DNA from: Halomonas binhaiensis
GTDB taxonomy: Bacteria > Pseudomonadota > Gammaproteobacteria > Pseudomonadales > Halomonadaceae
Direction: 5' to 3'
Length of the DNA: 64,000 nt
Assembly: GCF_008329985.2 (NCBI RefSeq)
Contig: NZ_CP038437.2
Span: 2,046,001-2,110,000, forward strand
The translations under genes and the position numbers were made by a program. Shown piece by piece: positions 1-8,511 of this stretch. The notes below the pieces were generated by a model. The model made no database searches and had not been told where the DNA came from. It saw only the letters and a program-made list of their open reading frames with translations. Positions within the stretch are counted from its first letter, which is position 1; each line of letters opens with the position of its first letter.

Positions 1-266
1 CGATCAGCATTTCAAATATTGGCGCCATGGGAGGAACTTACGCCGCGCCTATCATCAATGCCCCGGAAGCGGCTATTGTGGCTATCGGCAAGAGCCAATG
101 GCTGCCCCGCTTCGATGAACATGGTGAGGTGACTCGGCGGGCAATCATGACGGTGACATGGGCCGGTGATCATCGTTTGATCGATGGCGGGACCATTGCT
201 CGCTTCTGTAATGTATGGAAAGGTTTCCTGGAAAGCCCGGAAACCATGTTATTGCATCTGTCCTGA
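1..266 (+). CDS. 2-oxo acid dehydrogenase E2 (lipoamide acyltransferase), C-terminal fragment
   Basis: This is the C-terminal catalytic end of a dihydrolipoamide acyltransferase, the E2 core of a pyruvate or branched-chain 2-oxo-acid dehydrogenase complex. The reading frame is open from base 3 and its 5' part lies outside the window. Visible motifs are SNIGAMGGTYAAPIIN, the trimer-core strand of the family, and GDHRLIDGG, which holds the catalytic His (DHR) and the downstream Asp. The ending resembles branched-chain-type E2 proteins more than pyruvate E2, but the substrate cannot be settled from about 87 residues. The kinase gene starts 11 bp after the stop, so the two are probably co-transcribed. 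Confidence 0.9.
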   Translation, partial: ISISNIGAMGGTYAAPIINAPEAAIVAIGKSQWLPRFDEHGEVTRRAIMTVTWAGDHRLIDGGTIARFCNVWKGFLESPETMLLHLS

Positions 267-277
267 TGCCTCTGTAG

Positions 278-2203
278 ATGTCCCAGGCCCAGTTACAGCA
301 GTTCTACATTCCCGAAGAGCAGTCGATTTATCTGCTCAGTCAGGATGATGCGCGCAAGCTCAAGGAGTGGGTTGCACTATGCCAGGCCCAGCTTGAGCAA
401 CTGGGCTACCGTGATATCGGGTTGATCGGCAAGGGCGCCTATGGCTTTGTCTTTGCCGGTATCAATAGCATGACCACGGCATCCCGAGAACATTACGTAT
501 TCAAGTTCTCTCGGGTGACACTACCGCAGCACCTGCAGGATCGTCTTGAAGAAGAGGCGTTCATGCTGGAGCAGGTGGATCACCCCCGGGTGCCCCGATT
601 GGTGGCTTTCCAGCGAGTGCGTCATCAATCGATCATGGTCATGCAGCGGGCTCCCGGTATCAATCTGGAAGAGTTCTCGCTGCATAATGGGCGCCTGCCG
701 CCGCGTCTGGTGGTGCGAATTGCCGATCAGCTGGCAGATATCCTGCGCACCTTGCGCCAGGAAAGGACACCAGAAGGCAACCCTCGGCGTCCGGTGGTGC
801 ACGGTGACATCAAGCCTTCCAATCTGGTGTTCGATGAACAGCATGAGACCGTTGCACTGATTGACTGGGGATCGTCCGTATTCGCCCAGCTTGATGCCCG
901 TCTACAGTTCGTTACCGCCAATGTCATGGAGCTGATGTCGGATAACCTGCAGCAGACCAATGCCCGCCTGGGAGATGTCTATTTCATTGGCGATGACCAG
1001 TTGAATGGTGCCTTGTCGTCTCCACGTTTCGACGAGCAAGGGGTGGCCGGCACGCTCTATGCCCTGGCGTCGGCTCAGTCCTGCCGTTTTGGCCAACGTG
1101 CTATTCCGGCACGTTCGCTTGGCTTGCCCATGGAGTTTGCACGGGTGCTGGACGGTATGCTGGATCCTGACCCCCAGACACGCCTCAAGGCCGGGGATTA
1201 TTTCCTGCGTGAGATGCCGCGCATGGGACGTCTGGTGATGCTTGACCTGCCGACCTCGCCCGAGGCCCCGCTTGTGCCGGTCTGGAGTCGGGCAGCGACC
1301 CGCGAGATCGACTGTGTGGTGTACAGTTCACGCAAGTCCTTTCTGCGTGAAGAAGGCGTGGAAGAAACCCTCAACGACGTCAATGACGTGCAACTGGACC
1401 GCTATTACCGCAACTTCATGCAAGGCATGGGAGAAACCGAAAAGGCCTTTCTGGCCTCGGTCAGCCGCCTGGGCAAGTATCCGCTTGTCGGTGGGCTGGC
1501 GGTTCGCTGGGAAGCGGATGGGGTCTATATCGATTCATCACTGAATCTCTACGACCCACAACTGAAGCCCGCTTTCGTCACGGCAGTGAACAATATGGTG
1601 ACCCTGGCCAGGGCCATCCATCGCCGAGGGATTTTCAAGAGTTGCCTGTTCAATGCCAGGGATACGCTGCACCTGGAGCGGGAGGGGGTCGAGTACCCCT
1701 TCATTGTCGACCCGACCATGCACCTGTCGTATGAAGTGAGTGCGGTACCTGAGCTGGAAGACCGCTCACGGCTGCATAGCTACTTCGAGGATGGCCCGGA
1801 TCCCGAAGAACTGCTTGTCCTGCCGGAGGCCATCATCAGTGCCTTGCAGGAGCTCAACGAGATCCACCATACCGGTATGATCATCTTCGAGTCCCTGCCT
1901 GCCCATCTGAAGATTCATCACCATTACCGCTTGCTTGACCCATCTCGGGAAGAAGAGTTTCGTGATCGCCTGGAGGATATCCTCGATGCCGTGCGGCTGA
2001 TCGAGGGGCTGGGCATTTCCGGCTTCATGAAAATGCCCTACAAGGACACGCGTTTCTTTCCCCATGTGGCCAGCCAGCCCGAGCGCTATTATCCACGTGA
2101 CCCCAGGGCAGCACTGGCCAAGTGGCAGGAAACATCCTCCCTGCAGGCATCCCCGGCAGCATCGGGTGCTATGCCAGACCCTGGCGAATCATCACCTCCG
2201 TGA
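278..2203 (+). CDS. Atypical Ser/Thr protein kinase-like protein
   Basis: Residues about 45-330 have a eukaryotic-type protein kinase fold. There is a glycine loop GKGAYGFVF (51-59), a candidate ATP-binding Lys76 in VFKFSR, a catalytic loop HGDIKPSN (175-182) with Asp177, and DWG (196-198) in place of DFG. The HGD and DWG variants are seen in bacterial and aminoglycoside-phosphotransferase-like kinases. They keep the catalytic Asp and the metal-binding Asp, so activity is plausible. The C-terminal half (about 340-641) matches nothing I recognise and has no membrane segment. The ATG at 278 has no clear Shine-Dalgarno; expression may depend on coupling to the E2 gene 11 bp upstream. The 3' end overlaps the convergent GntR gene by 35 bp. 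Its target is unknown. Confidence 0.8.
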   Translation: MSQAQLQQFYIPEEQSIYLLSQDDARKLKEWVALCQAQLEQLGYRDIGLIGKGAYGFVFAGINSMTTASREHYVFKFSRVTLPQHLQDRLEEEAFMLEQVDHPRVPRLVAFQRVRHQSIMVMQRAPGINLEEFSLHNGRLPPRLVVRIADQLADILRTLRQERTPEGNPRRPVVHGDIKPSNLVFDEQHETVALIDWGSSVFAQLDARLQFVTANVMELMSDNLQQTNARLGDVYFIGDDQLNGALSSPRFDEQGVAGTLYALASAQSCRFGQRAIPARSLGLPMEFARVLDGMLDPDPQTRLKAGDYFLREMPRMGRLVMLDLPTSPEAPLVPVWSRAATREIDCVVYSSRKSFLREEGVEETLNDVNDVQLDRYYRNFMQGMGETEKAFLASVSRLGKYPLVGGLAVRWEADGVYIDSSLNLYDPQLKPAFVTAVNNMVTLARAIHRRGIFKSCLFNARDTLHLEREGVEYPFIVDPTMHLSYEVSAVPELEDRSRLHSYFEDGPDPEELLVLPEAIISALQELNEIHHTGMIIFESLPAHLKIHHHYRLLDPSREEEFRDRLEDILDAVRLIEGLGISGFMKMPYKDTRFFPHVASQPERYYPRDPRAALAKWQETSSLQASPAASGAMPDPGESSPP

Positions 2204-2885
2204 TGATCGGAACGGGGCTCATCAAGTGTTCACGCATCATCTGGCGGGCCTTGGCCTTGTTTCTGGACAGTACGGTTTCGGTCAAGGCGGCATGTTCGTC
2301 ACGCTTGGCTGCCAATGCGGCGCTCGACAGCACGATTTCGCGTAACCACAGGTGACGATAGCGCTCGACCTGATCGAACAGTGTCTGGCGTACCTGCAGC
2401 AGGTGAGGAGAACGACAGCCTGTGACGATAGCGGTGTGATAAGCCTTGTGGCGGGCATCCCACACATCGAGCTGTTCTTCCAGGCCACTGACCTTGACGA
2501 CCTTGGACAGAGTGTGCGCGCAGGCCAGTATTTCCGCTTCCCAGTCATCATCGCCACGCTCCATGGCCAGTTCCAGCATCAAGCCTTCCAGTTGGGCGCG
2601 AGCGTCGTAAAGATCGTTGAGTTCGTCAAGAGACATGGGAGCAACACGATAGCCGCGTTGGCTGATAGCCACGACCAGGCGCTCGGCGACGAGTTGAGAC
2701 AGGGCTTCGCGTAAAGGTCCGGTGCCTAGCGCATAACGCTCCTTGAGCCGTGCCATCAGCAGTTTCTCGCCAGGAAGGAACTGCCCCCGAATGATGTCCT
2801 GCTTGAGTAGTCGGTAGCCACTGATGGCGAGGTTCTGCTTGCCTTGTGGTTCCATGTCTGGCTGTTCCATATACGGCTGTTCCAT
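2169..2885 (-). CDS. GntR-family transcriptional regulator (FadR/FCD subfamily)
   Basis: The 238-residue protein has an N-terminal winged helix-turn-helix at about residues 20-85. It includes the GntR recognition region GTGPLREALSQLVAERLV and the wing QRGYRV. A C-terminal all-helical FCD ligand domain follows (about 95-225), with DARAQLEGLMLELA and the metal-site-like His of HKAYHTAIV. The subfamily usually represses catabolic genes for small organic acids; CsiR-like proteins are the nearest I can suggest. The start is uncertain because the first codons are a short repeat giving three possible ATGs (2885, 2870, 2855). The gene converges on the kinase gene with overlapping ends. No adjacent catabolic operon shows what it controls. 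Confidence 0.88.
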   Translation of the reverse strand: MEQPYMEQPDMEPQGKQNLAISGYRLLKQDIIRGQFLPGEKLLMARLKERYALGTGPLREALSQLVAERLVVAISQRGYRVAPMSLDELNDLYDARAQLEGLMLELAMERGDDDWEAEILACAHTLSKVVKVSGLEEQLDVWDARHKAYHTAIVTGCRSPHLLQVRQTLFDQVERYRHLWLREIVLSSAALAAKRDEHAALTETVLSRNKAKARQMMREHLMSPVPIITEVMIRQGLA

Positions 2886-2972
2886 ATCCAGCGTTGCCCC
2901 TTGGATGAGGCATTCATGATACCAAATTGCTCAGCATATCCAGATTCGCCAGCAGGGCATCAGGTTTCGTGT

Positions 2973-4688
2973 TCATGCATTCCTGGGCTTCTTGAGTTCT
3001 GCCCAGGCTGCATAGGTGCTGAGAAAGACCCGGCCCGTGAGGTCGTCAAGGAAGTCTGATCGCTTCAGGCGATCCATGACAGGGCCTTTGACCTCAGCCA
3101 GATGCAGAGTGACTCGTGAATCCTTCAGGCGCGCATTGATGGCATCCAGGCTTTCCAGCGCAGAGGCATCGATGAGATTGACCGCTGAGCAGATCAATAC
3201 CACATCAGTGAGTTCGGGACGTTGTGCCACCAGGGCGTACAGGGTGTCTTCCAGATAACGGGCGTTGGCGAAATAGAGGCTCTCGTCGATGCGCAGCAAG
3301 GCCAGATGGCTGGCAGTCTCGACTTGATGACGAGTGACCGAGCGAAAATGTTCGCTGCCGGGAATGCGTCCGACGATGGCACTGTGAGGACGGCTGGTGC
3401 GATACAGGAACAGGCCGATGGACAAGACGACACCGACGATGATGCCTGCTTCGACACCTTCCGTCAGTGTCAGTGCCATGGTGGCGGCGAGGGCCGAGAA
3501 ATCGCTGCGCGAATAGCGCCATGTCTGTCGAATCAGAGGGATGTCGACCAGCGTCAGAATGGCAACGGTGATGGTAGCTGCCAGGGTGGCAATGGGCAGA
3601 TGCTCAAGCAGTGGTGTCAGGAACAGGGTAATAATACCGATGCCGAGGGTAGCGAAGATGCCGGCAAAAGGGGTCTGAGCACCTGACTCCTGGTTGATCA
3701 CTGTGCGCGAGAGCCCTCCGGACACTGGCATGCCACTGGTAATGGCGGCGGCGATGTTGGCGCCTCCGAGTCCGATCAGTTCCTGGTTGGGGGATATGCG
3801 TTCGCGGCGCCTGGCAGCCAGCATCTGGGCCATGGAAATCGACTCGACAAAGCCCACGATGCTGATCAACAGGGCGGGAACAAGCAGGGCATGCCATATG
3901 CGGGTGTCGAGCAGGGGAAAACTCAGGCCTGGCAACCCGGAAGGTACCTGCCCTACGGTGGCCACTCCGCTGGCTGCCAGGTCAAAGTGCCAACTGATCA
4001 ATGTGGCCATCACGACAGCGACCACTGGACCGGCACGAACGAGAAGAGCGGCGATGGCATCCGGAAGCAACAGCGCTTTCAGGGCACGCAGGCCGTACAG
4101 GCGAACAAGATAGAGGAAAAGCAGGCTACTGATTCCGATGCTCGCAGTAGGCCAGTGAAAACTGTCCAGATGGCGTAACAGACTGCCTGTCAGCTCAAGG
4201 CCGTTATAGCCACTGGCTTGCATGCCGAGAAGGTTGGTCAACTGGGTCAAAGCGATCAGCAGGCCGGAAGCAGACAAAAAACCACCGATCACCGGATGGC
4301 TCAGGAAGTTGGCGAAGAAGCCAAGGCGCAGAAAACCCATGGCGGCCAGCATCAGGCCAGAAATCAACGATAGTGCCAGCGCCGCTTGTAGATACTCTTC
4401 GCTGCCCGGTGCCGCCACTCGCGAAAGAGCAGCACCGGTCATCAAGGCAATGATGGCCACGGGGCCCACCGCAAGGGTGCGACTGGTTCCGAATAGGGCA
4501 TAAATGACGACGGGCAGCAGACTGGCATATAGCCCGACTACGGCAGGCAAGCCGGCAAGAATGGCATAACCCAGGGACTGTGGAATCACCATGACCGTCA
4601 CGATGAGCCCGGCAAGGAGGTCGGCACCACATAGACGTCGATTGTAGTGAGGTAACCAGGCGAGGATCGGCAGGTAGCGCTTGATCAT
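2973..4688 (-). CDS. SulP-family anion transporter with STAS domain
   Basis: A 571-residue inner-membrane SLC26/SulP transporter. About 12 hydrophobic segments span residues 20-430, including the family region around AVGPVAIIALMTG in the first quarter. A cytoplasmic STAS domain occupies about 440-560, with the typical VLICSAVNLIDASALESL strand-helix. Family members carry sulfate, bicarbonate or dicarboxylates as H+ or Na+ symporters or as exchangers. No cys genes or carbonic anhydrase are adjacent to indicate a substrate. The length is normal for the family. It is monocistronic, 87 bp from the GntR gene and 128 bp from the FAD oxidoreductase gene. Confidence 0.92.
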   Translation of the reverse strand: MIKRYLPILAWLPHYNRRLCGADLLAGLIVTVMVIPQSLGYAILAGLPAVVGLYASLLPVVIYALFGTSRTLAVGPVAIIALMTGAALSRVAAPGSEEYLQAALALSLISGLMLAAMGFLRLGFFANFLSHPVIGGFLSASGLLIALTQLTNLLGMQASGYNGLELTGSLLRHLDSFHWPTASIGISSLLFLYLVRLYGLRALKALLLPDAIAALLVRAGPVVAVVMATLISWHFDLAASGVATVGQVPSGLPGLSFPLLDTRIWHALLVPALLISIVGFVESISMAQMLAARRRERISPNQELIGLGGANIAAAITSGMPVSGGLSRTVINQESGAQTPFAGIFATLGIGIITLFLTPLLEHLPIATLAATITVAILTLVDIPLIRQTWRYSRSDFSALAATMALTLTEGVEAGIIVGVVLSIGLFLYRTSRPHSAIVGRIPGSEHFRSVTRHQVETASHLALLRIDESLYFANARYLEDTLYALVAQRPELTDVVLICSAVNLIDASALESLDAINARLKDSRVTLHLAEVKGPVMDRLKRSDFLDDLTGRVFLSTYAAWAELKKPRNA

Positions 4689-4816
4689 TCCGGAGGCAGG
4701 CCCTTGGCTTATAAGATTATGTCGTTATGACCTTTCCAGATTAACGCAAACGAGTTCCCTGGTAGAGAGGGTGCAGGGGAAAAGTTCGCGCAGTGAAACC
4801 GGTCATGCAAAGGTGT

Positions 4817-5908
4817 TCAATCGGGCGGAGAGCGGCGCAAGTGATCGAGAAAGCGTCGGTCAAGATGGCTCTTGAACAGGCTGGCGAGTCGTCCGCCCCA
4901 CCACCAGCGGCCATAGAGGGCGAGTCCTTCGCCGTCTCCCAGATTGAGAATCGACAGTGCCCGTGGCTGCGGCTGATAGTGGCGTGGCGGTGAGCCCTGT
5001 AGCTTGGCGAGCAGATTATGGAGAAGAATCGGCCCCTGGCGTACGCCGTAAACACCAAGACGCGGCAATACATGACCTTCCATTGCTGCACAGTCGCCAG
5101 TGGCGAAGATGCGTGGATGATCGATGACTGTCAGGTCGGCATGGATACGGAGGCCACGGTTTATCACTGGCAAGCCGATGTCGAGGGTAGTAGCGGTGGG
5201 TCTGAGCCCTGTGGCAAGGATGCGATGATCGACATGTTGGTCGCTGCTGCGTATTCCGGTTATCTCAATGTCTCGTCGAGCCAGGCGTTCAGTTAACCAG
5301 TTCTGGGCATTTCGAGGGATTTCTGGCATTAGCCCCATGGATGTTTCAGTGGCATGGTGGATGAGACGAATGAACAGGCGACGCTCGTTCACCCCCAGGC
5401 GCTTGCCCAGTGTCCGCAGGGCGCAGGCAATTTCCACGCCACTGGCACCCGCTCCCACCACCTCCACCGAGAGAGACTGGCCCTGATTGAGCTGGCGAGT
5501 GATGCGGCGCTTGAGCCTGAGTAACTGGGGAACCGGCTTGACTGGCCATTGTTCCGGTCCTTCACCCGATTGAGGCAAGCTGGCTGAGGCAGAGCCAAGG
5601 TTGAGGCTCAAGAGGTCGTAGCGCAGGTTGTTCCCATTGCCGAGCGTGATGGTCTGTGCGGGATCATCAAGTGCCACCATGCGTTGGCGCAGCAGGGTGA
5701 CGCCCCGCTGCCGACAAAGGCTCACAGGGTCCAGGCGATCATCTTGCGGAGGCACCTCGCCAGCCAGCATGGAACTGGCCAGGCCTGAATACCAGAAGGC
5801 ACCAGGCTCTACCAGAGTGAGCCTGGCGCTGCGCAATTTCTCTGCCTGGTCCAGCAGGTGAAGGTGGGCATGTCCTGCCCCGACCAGCACAATATGAGGG
5901 ACGATCAC
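4817..5908 (-). CDS. FAD-dependent pyridine-nucleotide oxidoreductase (NDH-2/SelD-fusion type)
   Basis: A 363-residue flavoprotein. The N-terminal Rossmann motif VGAGHAHLHLL binds FAD, a second dinucleotide motif VVGAGASGVEIACAL begins near residue 150, and the FAD-closing ATGDCAAMEG lies near residue 270. The GxGHAHL variant is typical of the family that includes type II NADH dehydrogenase-like enzymes and the oxidoreductase domain fused to some SelD proteins. No CxxxxC redox disulfide is seen. It starts with GTG at 5908 after an AAGGAG site. The gene follows rarD by 9 bp, so the two are probably one operon. The natural electron acceptor is not determined. Confidence 0.85.
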   Translation of the reverse strand: MIVPHIVLVGAGHAHLHLLDQAEKLRSARLTLVEPGAFWYSGLASSMLAGEVPPQDDRLDPVSLCRQRGVTLLRQRMVALDDPAQTITLGNGNNLRYDLLSLNLGSASASLPQSGEGPEQWPVKPVPQLLRLKRRITRQLNQGQSLSVEVVGAGASGVEIACALRTLGKRLGVNERRLFIRLIHHATETSMGLMPEIPRNAQNWLTERLARRDIEITGIRSSDQHVDHRILATGLRPTATTLDIGLPVINRGLRIHADLTVIDHPRIFATGDCAAMEGHVLPRLGVYGVRQGPILLHNLLAKLQGSPPRHYQPQPRALSILNLGDGEGLALYGRWWWGGRLASLFKSHLDRRFLDHLRRSPPD

Positions 5909-5917
5909 CTGGGCTCC

Positions 5918-6811
5918 TTAAGTTGAGGCCGCCCTGGAGGGGCGCTTCCAGGAGGAAAGACTATAGAGAGCCAGGCTCACCCAGATCAGCGCGAAAGTGG
6001 TGAGCTGTTCTATCTGCAGAGGTTCGCCGAATACCCAGATGGCAATCAGGAACTGCAGCGTGGGGTTGATGTACATGAGGAAGCCCAGGGTTCCCAGGGG
6101 CAGGCGTCGGGCTGCGCCGGCGAAGGCCAGCAGCGGCACAGCGGTAATGATGCCACTGGCGATCAGCAGCATGCTGGTATGGGTTGCGGAGAAGAAGTGA
6201 GACAGCTCCTGATGGCTCAACCACACCAATCCTATTCCGGCCAGGGGAAGCAGTAGCAGGGTTTCGACGAAGAGCCCGGATAATCCATCGAGCTTGACCT
6301 GCTTACGCAGCAGCCCATAGACGCCAAAGGAAATGGCCAGTGCCAGGCTGATCCAGGGCAAGTGGCCGAGTTGAATCAACTGCAGCAGGATGGCAGTACC
6401 TGCAAGAGCAATGGCAATAAGCTGAAAGCGGTTGATGCGTTCCTTCAGCACCAGCATGCCAAGTGCGACATTGACCAGCGGTGTCATGAAGTACCCCAGG
6501 CTGGCCTGCAGCACATGACGGGTTTCGACAGCGTAGATGTACAAGCCCCAGTTCACAGCGATCAGAATGGCACAACCAAGGACACGCCATAGCCCGGAGG
6601 AGTGTGCAAATGCCGCCATGACGTGATGCCAGCGTTGCAACACACTGATCACCAGAATGAGGAAAAGGCATGACCAGAGAATGCGATGAAGCAGGATTTC
6701 CAGTGCTGGCACACCATCGAACATCGCGAAGAACAATGGAAAGCATCCCCACATGCCGTAGGCCAGCAAGCCATACATGACTCCCTGGCGCGATGCCGAG
6801 CGCTGTGTCAT
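5918..6811 (-). CDS. rarD: EamA-family transporter RarD
   Basis: A 297-residue inner-membrane protein with ten hydrophobic helices arranged as two EamA repeats, the normal size for RarD. The N-terminus with GLLAYGMWGCFPLFFAMFDG and the helix segment NWGLYIYAVETRHVLQASLG are characteristic of RarD (YojE-type chloramphenicol-sensitivity protein). The physiological substrate of the family is not established. It is the first gene of the pair with the FAD oxidoreductase. It is divergent from the amidase gene, and the 160-bp region between them should carry both promoters. Confidence 0.93.
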   Translation of the reverse strand: MTQRSASRQGVMYGLLAYGMWGCFPLFFAMFDGVPALEILLHRILWSCLFLILVISVLQRWHHVMAAFAHSSGLWRVLGCAILIAVNWGLYIYAVETRHVLQASLGYFMTPLVNVALGMLVLKERINRFQLIAIALAGTAILLQLIQLGHLPWISLALAISFGVYGLLRKQVKLDGLSGLFVETLLLLPLAGIGLVWLSHQELSHFFSATHTSMLLIASGIITAVPLLAFAGAARRLPLGTLGFLMYINPTLQFLIAIWVFGEPLQIEQLTTFALIWVSLALYSLSSWKRPSRAAST

Positions 6812-6971
6812 TCCTTTTCCCCCATGCGAAAAGCATAAGGTAACATAATCAGTAGGTTCCTAAGGAAACATGCACTTCAATCAATGAAGAGGATAGCGAG
6901 CGTCACGCAACAGGGTACGGTAACCTAGTAAGCAGAGTACTGGCTTCATACACCATCAGACGAGCCTATCC

Positions 6972-7805
6972 ATGTCTCAGTTGCAAACGATGTCCCAGTT
7001 GCGAACCACCCTGGTGCAGTGTGACCTGCGCTGGGAAGACCCTGCCACCAATTGTCGTCAGCTTGAGGACAAGCTGGCTGACCTGAGCTTTGCTGATACC
7101 GACCTGATCGTTCTGCCGGAGATGTTCGCCACAGGCTTCACCATGAATTCCCGGGAAATGGCCGAACCCATGGAAAGCAGTCTGGCAGTGGACTGGCTCA
7201 AGCGTCAGGCCATGAAGCGTGGCTGTGTCGTGACGGGCAGTGTGGCAATCCAGGAGCAGGATGACTACTTCAACCGCCTGGTGTGGGCGCGACCGGATGG
7301 AGAATTGATCTGGTATGACAAGCGCCACCTGTTTCGCATGGCCGGTGAGCATGAACGCTATGCCATGGGAGAACAGCGCGTCATCGTCGAACTCAATGGC
7401 TTCAGAATCCTGTTGAGTGTCTGCTATGACCTGCGCTTTCCGGTATGGCTGCGTCAACAGCCCTCTGCTGGGGAACATTTCGAGTATGACGCTATCTTGT
7501 GCGTGGCCAATTGGCCGGCTCCCAGGCGGCATCCCTGGCGCACGCTGCTGCAGGCCAGGGCAATCGAGAACCTGTGTGCTGTGATCGGTGTCAATCGTGT
7601 CGGTCAGGATGCCAACGGGCTCGATTATGCCGGGGACTCCATGCTGATCGATGCCAAGGGAGTGGCGCTTGTCGACCAGCCGGAAGGCCAGCCGTTCATC
7701 CAGACAGCCGTGCTGGATGGCGAGGAACTGCGCCAGTTTCGCGACAAGTTTCCTGCCTGGCGTGATGCTGATCACTTTTCTCTCAGTTGTGGAGTAGGTT
7801 ACTGA
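6972..7805 (+). CDS. Nitrilase-superfamily amidohydrolase (omega-amidase/YafV-like)
   Basis: The 277-residue protein carries the complete nitrilase-fold Glu-Lys-Cys triad: Glu in VLPEMFATGF, Lys in YDKRHLFRM and Cys in SVCYDLRFP. Length and motif spacing match the YafV/omega-amidase branch, which hydrolyses 2-oxoglutaramate or succinamate and helps repair deaminated glutamine keto-acids. The first 36 bases are an imperfect 18-bp direct duplication encoding MSQLQT then MSQLRT, so translation may begin at 6972 or 6990. The stop overlaps the start of rsuA by one base (TGATG), indicating translational coupling. Confidence 0.88.
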   Translation: MSQLQTMSQLRTTLVQCDLRWEDPATNCRQLEDKLADLSFADTDLIVLPEMFATGFTMNSREMAEPMESSLAVDWLKRQAMKRGCVVTGSVAIQEQDDYFNRLVWARPDGELIWYDKRHLFRMAGEHERYAMGEQRVIVELNGFRILLSVCYDLRFPVWLRQQPSAGEHFEYDAILCVANWPAPRRHPWRTLLQARAIENLCAVIGVNRVGQDANGLDYAGDSMLIDAKGVALVDQPEGQPFIQTAVLDGEELRQFRDKFPAWRDADHFSLSCGVGY

Positions 7806-8506
7806 TGCGCCTTGATCGCTTCCTGGCGGAAACCACGGATCTGACACGCAGCCTGGCCAAAAGGGCATTGTCCAATGGAGAAGTCCAGGTCAACGGTGAA
7901 GCCGAGAAACGCCCGGCTCGCCACATCAATGAAGATGATGCAGTTGCCTGGATGGGAGAGCCCCTTGCCCTGGTCGGGCTGCGTTATGTGATGTTACACA
8001 AGCCTCTCAATGTGGAATGTACCGCACGCAGAGGCTTGTATCCGCGCGCGATGGATCTCATCGATCTTCCCAAGGCTGAACGCCTGCAGCCAGTTGGACG
8101 CCTGGATGTGGACACCACCGGCCTGTTGCTGCTCAGTGACGATGGTCAGTGGTCCCACCGGGTGACATCGCCGCGTCATCGCTGTGCCAAGGTCTATCGC
8201 GCTCACCTTGCACGTTCGCTGGAAGGTCAGGCCGCGTTGGATGCTGTCGAGGCCTTTGCCCACGGCGTGTTGCTGGAAGGCGAAGACACACCGACACGAC
8301 CTGCTGAGCTTGTCTGCCTTTCTGCCCAGGAAGTACTGCTGACGGTACACGAAGGGCGCTACCATCAGGTGCGTCGCATGTTTGCCGCCATTGGTAACCA
8401 TGTAGAGGCATTGCATCGGGAATCCATCGGTAAACTCAAGCTGGATCCGCAGCTGGCACCGGGCGAATGGCGAGAACTGACTGAAGAGGAAGTGGCTCTG
8501 TTCTGA
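7805..8506 (+). CDS. rsuA: 16S rRNA pseudouridine(516) synthase RsuA
   Basis: The 233-residue protein has an N-terminal S4 RNA-binding domain (residues 1-60, MRLDRFLAETTDLTRS) followed by the RsuA/RluB-type synthase domain. The catalytic Asp lies in GRLDVDTTGLLLLSDDG, and the C-terminal motif GRYHQVRRMFAAIGNHV is also present. RsuA converts U516 of 16S rRNA to pseudouridine during 30S assembly. I chose ATG 7805 because it overlaps the amidase stop and gives the canonical S4 start. The gene converges on the diguanylate cyclase gene with only 5 bp between the stops. Confidence 0.93.
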   Translation: MRLDRFLAETTDLTRSLAKRALSNGEVQVNGEAEKRPARHINEDDAVAWMGEPLALVGLRYVMLHKPLNVECTARRGLYPRAMDLIDLPKAERLQPVGRLDVDTTGLLLLSDDGQWSHRVTSPRHRCAKVYRAHLARSLEGQAALDAVEAFAHGVLLEGEDTPTRPAELVCLSAQEVLLTVHEGRYHQVRRMFAAIGNHVEALHRESIGKLKLDPQLAPGEWRELTEEEVALF

Positions 8507-8511
8507 CGGAA

